In this document: positions 61,421-64,000 of the stretch, one piece after another | How the letters are laid out: every line of letters begins with the position of its first letter | Position numbering within the stretch: position 1 is the first letter of the stretch | NCBI RefSeq assembly: GCF_026212465.1 | Contig: NC_080053.1 | Location: 17,724,235 to 17,788,234, forward strand | Reading direction: 5' to 3' | Source of the DNA: Amaranthus tricolor | Taxonomy: Eukaryota; Streptophyta; Magnoliopsida; Caryophyllales; Amaranthaceae | DNA length: 64,000 nucleotides | The notes under the pieces: model-generated | What the model was told of the DNA's origin: nothing | Database searches by the model: none | What the model saw: the letters and a program-made list of their open reading frames with translations, nothing else | Position numbers and translations under genes: made by a program

Positions 61421-62137
61421 TGATATTTTCATAAATTAACCTTAAAAAATATAGGGGCAGAGCAAAACATTTAGAGGCCCTGTTAATTTTTCATAAATTT
61501 CTAAAATTGGAGTCCTTTATAATTGAAAAGAGAGATTTTCTTAAACTAAAATAAAAGTTCAACACAAGTTTAATTTTAAGTATTAGAACTAAAAAAAAGA
61601 ACATAATTTCTAATTTTATTACTTTGATTTTATAAAATTAAGCTGTTAAAAAATAAATTGTCATTTTTAATGTTAACATGGAAGAGAGAAAGATACTAGG
61701 AGTAATAGATTGATCACTTATTATAAAAAGAGTAAAAGTTTGAAGGGTGATTGAAAAATTAAGAATGAATTATTAATTATTTTTGTAAATTATTAAGTTA
61801 GTGAAAATTTATGTTTCATGAATGTGTAAATATTAAATAATGTAAGAGAAAATGTTTGGAAGATAAAAAGTTGCCTTGAAAAAAGATAAAAAAGAAAAGA
61901 AATAAAATGTAATTAAAAGGATTTGAACATACGACCATTAATTTGATAAGTTAAACCCCTACTAAAACTACTCTTTCTTAATGATATCTTTTAATATGAG
62001 GCCATTTAGGTTTGGGCACCCCGCAAAGTCCCCCGCCCCTGACTATAAACACATAATAATATATTTAGAGCTATCAATGGTTAAAGACTTAGAGTTAAAC
62101 ATCTAACCATGATTGTCAAAAGAATAATTTTAAAAAG
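61421..62137. other. Right-arm-only AT-rich DNA
   Basis: No gene or repeat recognised and no counterpart in the left arm. It may be part of the Helitron if the true 5' end is further right, or DNA deleted from the left arm. Confidence 0.4.
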
Positions 62138-62439
62138 GAAAAATTAACAAAAATAATACAATTGTTTGCTTATTTCTACAACATTAATTTCAACTTTTGA
62201 TTAACCATAAATAATACCAACTTAAAGGGGTGTTTCCTATAATATCCCTAACATTTTAAAATCAAATTATAGGAGATTATATGACAAAAAGAATTGGTAA
62301 ATTAGTTAATAAACTAAATTTGGTATTATTATAGAAAAAAAAACTCCCTGATTTGGTATTATTCATGGTTAACTAAAAGTTGGTATTATTGTATGAAAAT
62401 TAACGAAAAGTTGTATTATTCACGGTAATTTTTTTTTTC
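62138..62439. mobile_element. Foldback MITE, GAAAAATTA-type ends
   Basis: The two halves are inverted: AATAATACAA...TTTGATTAACCATAAATAAT at the left, and ATTATTCATGGTTAACTAAA...TTGTATTATTCACGGTAATT at the right. The left arm keeps only one half (7561-7735), so a copy was damaged there. A relative lies at 63139-63300. Confidence 0.6.
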
Positions 62440-62450
62440 AAAAAATGGAA

Positions 62451-62980
62451 GGGAAATTCCACATGGTAACTTTAAGGTTTTGGGTTTTCCACATGGTAAC
62501 CAAAACCTTTAAAAAATTCATGTGGTAACCCTGATGTTTACCAAATTGTTCCACTGTGACCTTTTTACATATTAAATATTAGCAAATGTTAATTTATAAG
62601 CTTTAAAGCTGTTGTACGCCTATTTATACGACTCACCATTTCAAATGCCATCAGTTTCAACCTTTTCCCCCAAAATATAAACCTTAACTCTATAATCTTT
62701 CACCGAAATCATTTTTTTTCCCCTCAAATGCAAAGATGGTAGAGTTAAGGTTTATGTTTTGGGGGAAATGTTGAAACTGATGGCATTTGAAATGGTGAGT
62801 CGTATAAATACGCGTACAACAGTTTTAAAGCTTCGAAATTAACATTTGATAAATTTTTATGTACAAAAATTTCACGGTGGAACAATTTAGTAAACCTCAG
62901 GGTTACCACGTGGATTTTTTAAAAGTTTTGATTACCACGTGGAAAACCCAAAACCTCAGCGTTATGACGTGTAATTTCCC
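62451..62980. mobile_element. Mutator-like foldback MITE (right copy)
   Basis: 530 bp, flanked by AAAATGGAA at 62442-62450 and 62981-62989, the reverse complement of the left arm's 9-bp TSD. Same length and hairpin layout as 7017-7546, so the insertion predates the duplication. Confidence 0.9.
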
Positions 62981-63138
62981 AAAATGGAATATATTGTACT
63001 AAGATAGGAGATTGTATTGTATCTTTTAATATAGGTAAGTATGTATAAATGTTTAGGAGATGTGGTGGAGATGGTAGTAGTTTAATTCTTTCCTAAAAAG
63101 TTAAAAAACTTCTATGAAATAAAATATATGGAACGTTT

Positions 63139-63300
63139 CATAAAATAAAAGAAAAATTACCATAATAATACAATTTTTGTTAATTTTCCTACAATAATAT
63201 CAATTATTGATTAACCATGAATAATACCAACTTATGGGGTATTTTCCTATAATAATATCAACATTAGTTTATTAACTAATTTACCAATTTTTTTTTTGTC
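63139..63300. mobile_element. Second foldback-MITE relative
   Basis: Carries AAAAATTACCATAATAATAC, TTGATTAACCATGAATAATA and CCTATAATAATATCAACATT, the same vocabulary as 62138-62439. Largely missing at the matching left-arm place (about 6790-6840). Borders are approximate. Confidence 0.5.
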
Positions 63301-63689
63301 TTATATTCACCTATAGTTTGATTTTTAACATGTTAGGAATTTTCTAGGAAAACACCCCTTTAATTTTTCTTAAAAGAAAATGGAAGATATATACTAAGAT
63401 AAAAGATTGTATCACTTTTGTATGAGACCGTTTCACTATGAGTCAAATTTATATAATTAGTTAATATTTTCTAATTAATTAATCAATTAAAAAATTTAGG
63501 TGATTTTTTAACAGACTGAATATATTATCATTTAAAATTTTATGTTTTAAAAAGAGGTAATCAAAAAAAGAATATGAACTTGCTTAAAATAAAATATATG
63601 GAAATTAATGTTTTCAAAAATTAATAAATAGGGTTCACGTTCGTTTGTTTATATTGATAATACAAAGATAATCTTGTCCAATGGCAACT

Positions 63690-64000
63690 AATGGTTTCAC
63701 CTCATATTCAATGAGAAGTAATGATCTCATACCTCTCCACATACACAAAGAAATCATGTTCAACATTCTATCAAGGCTACCAATCAAATCCTAATTCGAT
63801 TCAAAACCGTATCAAAAACATGGCAAAATTACATCGAAAACTCCCAAGTATTTCATTCAAATTCATCTTCAACGATCCACCAAAACCCATGAATCTAATG
63901 CATTACTCCTCCTCAATCATTCTGAAACTAGAATTTATGTCTCCATGATCATCATCATGTTCATCAAAACTCAAAACTTCCACTTGATGCTACTAATATA
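63690..64000 (+). pseudogene. F-box protein pseudogene (right copy, cut by window end)
   Basis: Mirror of the left-arm relic: MRSNDLIPLHIHKEIMFN from about 63711, ILSRLPIKS, then after the same 1-nt loss LIRFKTVSKTWQNYI. It continues past the window end. Near identical to 6217-6520. Confidence 0.7.

Larger units (their letters stand above)
49595..64000 (-). repeat. Right arm of large inverted duplication
   Basis: Reverse-complement match to 6217-22504, still continuing at the window end. It has private insertions at 57536-59533 and about 59738-61420, and lacks the left arm's insertions at 13399-19628 and 20169-21112. Coding sequences of the arms are almost identical by eye, while non-coding parts show many small indels. 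Confidence 0.95.

Overview
This is nuclear DNA of a flowering plant, most likely a eudicot. It is AT-rich and gene-poor, with split genes and many nested transposable elements (Ty1/copia, Ty3/gypsy, RTE LINE, CACTA, hAT, Mutator-like, Helitron). The few host genes belong to plant-typical families: WNK kinase, ZED1-related pseudokinase, wall-associated kinase, PPR, F-box, beta-galactosidase. The sequence alone does not fix the species.

The main architecture is a large inverted duplication. The left arm (about 6.2-22.5 kb) and right arm (about 49.6-64.0 kb, running off the window) carry the same loci in mirror order: an F-box pseudogene, a Mutator-like foldback MITE, a WNK kinase, a ZED1-related (ZRK) pseudokinase convergent with it, a PPR pseudogene and AT-rich DNA. 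About 27 kb of spacer separates them. Each arm has transposons the other lacks, and in several cases the other arm keeps the exact unoccupied target site. Left-only: a gypsy solo LTR (TSD AGAGT) invaded by a 5.57-kb copia element (TSD TTCTT), and a hAT MITE (TSD GTAATTAC). Right-only: a hAT MITE (TSD GGTCAATC) holding a scrambled copia element, and a probable Helitron. The Mutator-like MITE is in both arms, so it is older than the duplication.

Outside the arms, 1-2.5 kb holds a 168-bp tandem repeat and a CACTA transposon terminus. The spacer holds a probable solo LTR, RTE LINE remnants, a long gypsy-type LTR, and an 8.9-kb copia element (33.8-42.7 kb). That copia element was entered by hAT-like repeats, a 575-bp AT microsatellite and a solo LTR (TSD TTTGG). 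One of its hAT-like repeats surrounds a U5 snRNA gene with plant USE and TATA elements at Pol II spacing. A complete three-exon wall-associated kinase gene (45.5-48.3 kb) is the clearest unique host gene. A beta-galactosidase exon relic and a stray WNK 3' end lie between it and the right arm.

Functionally, the duplicated pair is a WNK kinase (signalling) and a kinase-dead ZRK-type protein (a family that partners the ZAR1 immune receptor), plus a cell-surface WAK. The left WNK is intact; the right WNK has lost its C-terminal tail to a 1-bp deletion. Both ZRK copies are open. All identities come from reading motifs by eye; no database search or alignment program was run.
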